This document shows, piece after piece, positions 24,722 to 26,372 of a stretch of 26,372 nt of DNA. The first letter of the stretch is position 1, and each line of letters begins with the position of its first letter. The notes below the pieces were generated by a model that ran no database searches, was not told where the DNA came from, and saw only the letters and a list, made by a program, of their open reading frames with translations. Source of the DNA: a virus; IMG/VR virus record IMGVR_UViG_3300025141_000627, positions 1-26,372 of that record; one strand, written 5' to 3'. The translations under genes were made by a program, and so were the position numbers.

Positions 24722-24913
24722 TTAATAACTCATTGTTATTCCTAATTCATATTTCTCAAACAGTATTATTTTAAAAACAATAGTTTTCATTTCATAATCC
24801 CTGTTATACATAAGAGATATTGGAAACATATTTATTTTTGCTATATAACTATCTAAGTCTTTATTGTTGAATCTTTTAGTCAGTATTCCAATTAAGTTGT
24901 TTCCTATTATCAT
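24722..24913 (-). CDS. 63-aa hypothetical protein
   Basis: A small protein, mixed hydrophobic and basic (MIIGNNLIGILTKRFNNKDL at the front, YEMKTIVFKIILFEKYELGI near the end), with no Cys and no clear membrane helix. It is the last gene of the minus-strand unit. Its start overlaps the resolvase stop as ATGA, and a strong ribosome binding site (GAAGGGGAG on the minus strand, 24919-24927) precedes it, so it is very likely expressed. Function unknown; coupling to the resolvase suggests a shared role in DNA metabolism. Confidence 0.65.
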   Translation of the reverse strand: MIIGNNLIGILTKRFNNKDLDSYIAKINMFPISLMYNRDYEMKTIVFKIILFEKYELGITMSY

Positions 24914-25389
24914 TTTTGCTCCCCTTCATGTTTGTCAAACAGTCCATACATTGTTATTAATATAGCATCCGCATTATATAATGTAATCTTTTTGTCTGTA
25001 TAATGTGAGGCTATCTCTTTTAACTCTCTTTTTCTACTAGATTTATCTTTCGATAATTTGATGTTTAATTTGTCTTTCCAATACTTCATCCATCTTTGGG
25101 GAGATACGAGTGTGGTGGGTACTTTAAACGCTCCTAAGATACCTAACCACTTACCATAGTTAGTCCCAAATTTGAATAATGAACTTCTTCCGTCATGTGG
25201 CATAGCATGAACGTGTTCCATATAAGCATAGACTTCTCTTATATTTTTTGTTTTGTTTATTAAAAGGGATTCTTTTACTATATCTGCCATTTCTTCTACT
25301 GCATTTGGACACTTATATATTTTTGATATTCCCTTATCCCAAACTGCCATAGCCCCACCTGCACCGGGGTCTATTCCTATTATAATCAT
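24910..25389 (-). CDS. RuvC-like Holliday junction resolvase (159 aa)
   Basis: A member of the RNase H-like RuvC group that cuts four-way DNA junctions, in phages used to resolve recombination or replication branches before packaging. MIIIGIDPGAGGAM at the N-terminus gives the first catalytic Asp, D7. E58 lies in YAYMEHVHAMPHDGRSS, the usual E-x-x-x-x-M-P motif. Near the end NADAILI supplies D141; the position three residues before, often His or Asp in RuvC, is Tyr here, so the fourth metal ligand is uncertain. Length is normal for phage RuvC-like proteins. AGGAGAG (25397-25403 complement) precedes the start, and the ATGA overlaps the upstream gene stop. The neighbouring helicase supports a replication role. 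Confidence 0.88.
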   Translation of the reverse strand: MIIIGIDPGAGGAMAVWDKGISKIYKCPNAVEEMADIVKESLLINKTKNIREVYAYMEHVHAMPHDGRSSLFKFGTNYGKWLGILGAFKVPTTLVSPQRWMKYWKDKLNIKLSKDKSSRKRELKEIASHYTDKKITLYNADAILITMYGLFDKHEGEQK

Positions 25390-25664
25390 TGTGCGTCTCT
25401 CCTGTGTGTATATTTATGCGGGCTCTTTACCCACTTCTTTTTATATGTCGGTCTTTCATACTTATCGCTAAGTATTTCTCCATCAAATAATTCTATTATA
25501 TGGCGATGTTGTTCCAATTCCGACATTTCCGTATTCTTGTATTTACTACAACCTTTTTCCATTGTCTCAATGGGGATTGTTTTGGGTGCTAAATTTTGGT
25601 TCACTTTAAACCAGTTACATTTATTGTTTACTTCAAAGTAACACCCATAACAACTTTTATGCAA
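25386..25664 (-). CDS. cysteine-rich small protein between helicase and resolvase (92 aa)
   Basis: The N-terminal half carries four Cys (C5, C8, C16, C39) in CYGCYFEVNNKCNWFK and EKGCSKYK, which suggests a zinc site or, less likely, an iron-sulfur cluster. The second half is charged with a basic tail (YKKKWVKSPHKYTHRRDAQ). The pattern CxxC-x7-C-x-W-F ... P-x-E-x-x-x-K-G-C resembles small zinc-binding proteins found beside phage replication genes; no defined family. The start is TTG at 25664, with an overlap of 8 bases into the helicase gene; no ATG exists before the first Cys. Its stop overlaps the resolvase start (ATGA). The TTG may keep expression low or couple it to the helicase. Confidence 0.7.
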   Translation of the reverse strand: MHKSCYGCYFEVNNKCNWFKVNQNLAPKTIPIETMEKGCSKYKNTEMSELEQHRHIIELFDGEILSDKYERPTYKKKWVKSPHKYTHRRDAQ

Positions 25665-26372
25665 TATTATCTTTCTCTGCCATAGAAGAGTTCATGTAGA
25701 ATTTGCATCTACCTCCATTGAATCCTACCATATGTGTACCTATCTTTCCATAACGACTCTTAGCAACTATAATCTCACTTTTATATGGATTAAATTTGTC
25801 ACTATCAAAGTTATGCCCATAGAATACAAACATAGCTGATTCAGCAGTTTGTTCAATTACACCTGACTCTGCATAATCACTCATACGTGGTCTAGGGTCT
25901 AATCTCTTTTCTATCTCTCTATTAAGCTGTGATACTAATATTGCAGAGCAATTCTCCTGTTTACATATCCATTTATATTCTTGCATTATCTTTTCTATCT
26001 CGAACCTTCTTCCTTCCTTTACTCCTTCTACTCCTATCAACTGAATGTAATCATCAATTACAATATCTGGTTTATGTTTAGCAATCTCTCTTAAACAATC
26101 ATCAAGACCTCTTATGTTATCATACATAATAAATTCTTTATAATTATTCTTTATCTTATCAGATACTACTTCGAACTCATCCTTATCGTTATCAGATAGG
26201 TCATTTCGTCTTATATCCCCATATTTTAGAGAATTTGAGTCCATCACCACCATCTTCTTTAACATCTCCGTATTGCTCATTTCTCGATTAAATAACATTA
26301 CTCTGTAACCTTGTTCAATAAGACCTTTAACTATGTTTATTACAAGTGTAGTTTTACCATGTCCCGGTCTTC
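25657..26372 (-). CDS. DnaB-type replicative helicase, C-terminal part (partial at window edge)
   Basis: This gene continues past the window edge. It begins in the window with the Walker A loop RPGHGKTT (about 26347-26370), so the internal ATG at 26298 is not the true start. A Walker B-like segment (KPDIVIDDYIQLI), a motif-3 segment (AILVSQLNREIEKR), a PRMSDYAESGVIEQTA segment and a KSRYGKIGT loop follow in the order of the RecA-like domain of DnaB. DnaB-type helicases unwind the duplex at replication forks. Only the ATPase domain is visible; the N-terminal primase-binding domain, if present, lies outside. It leads the minus-strand unit with the Cys-rich protein and the resolvase. The gene ends at 25657 with an 8-base overlap to the next gene. 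Confidence 0.9.
   Translation of the reverse strand, partial: RPGHGKTTLVINIVKGLIEQGYRVMLFNREMSNTEMLKKMVVMDSNSLKYGDIRRNDLSDNDKDEFEVVSDKIKNNYKEFIMYDNIRGLDDCLREIAKHKPDIVIDDYIQLIGVEGVKEGRRFEIEKIMQEYKWICKQENCSAILVSQLNREIEKRLDPRPRMSDYAESGVIEQTAESAMFVFYGHNFDSDKFNPYKSEIIVAKSRYGKIGTHMVGFNGGRCKFYMNSSMAEKDNIA

Noticed and set aside
24724-24740. AATAAC-TCATT-GTTATT hairpin as terminator of the structural genes
   Set aside because: The stem is only six A/T-rich pairs without a following T run, and it lies within the coding end of the minus-strand 63-aa gene.

Overview
The window is a piece of an AT-rich, tightly packed genome of a tailed double-stranded DNA phage (Caudoviricetes), probably from the sea or another environmental source. 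There are no rRNA or tRNA genes, no insertion sequences and no CRISPR array. Genes abut or overlap by ATGA or TAATG, many are tiny, and most large products look like virion proteins. Absence of sheath, tail-tube and tape-measure genes, together with a block of large ejection-type proteins, suggests a podovirus-like particle, but only part of the genome is visible. The host cannot be named from the sequence.

Layout. (1) 1-92: possible end of an upstream gene and a duplicated AAGGAGACA. (2) 93-5015: a small probable structural protein, a 1284-aa tail fibre or spike with more than 40 YadA-head-like repeats and a C-terminal self-cleaving S74 chaperone, then two small accessory proteins. (3) 5097-6598: short genes, several with one membrane helix and a coiled coil, a candidate holin or lysis cassette without a recognisable endolysin. 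(4) 6600-7667: tiny lysine-rich proteins, a CxxC protein and an acidic protein in overlapping frames. (5) 7660-10421: an 860-aa tail structural protein and a small partner. (6) 10443-24681: five genes resembling an internal virion or DNA-ejection protein set (217, 280, 356, 2979 and 901 aa). (7) 24722-26372, minus strand: replication and recombination genes (partial DnaB-type helicase, Cys-rich protein, RuvC-like resolvase, small protein), converging on the structural block.

The main observation is in the 2979-aa protein. It carries RxP (R2113-P2115), then GD (G2119-D2120), then ADFDVDM (D2152, D2154, D2156). This is the arrangement of the catalytic double-psi beta-barrel of multisubunit-type RNA polymerases and of the giant virion RNA polymerases of crAss-like phages. 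A lysine-bearing region 310-425 residues upstream is placed where the partner barrel should lie. The working model is a single-chain RNA polymerase packaged in the capsid with the other ejection proteins and injected to transcribe early genes. This rests on reading motifs by eye and needs a profile or structure search.
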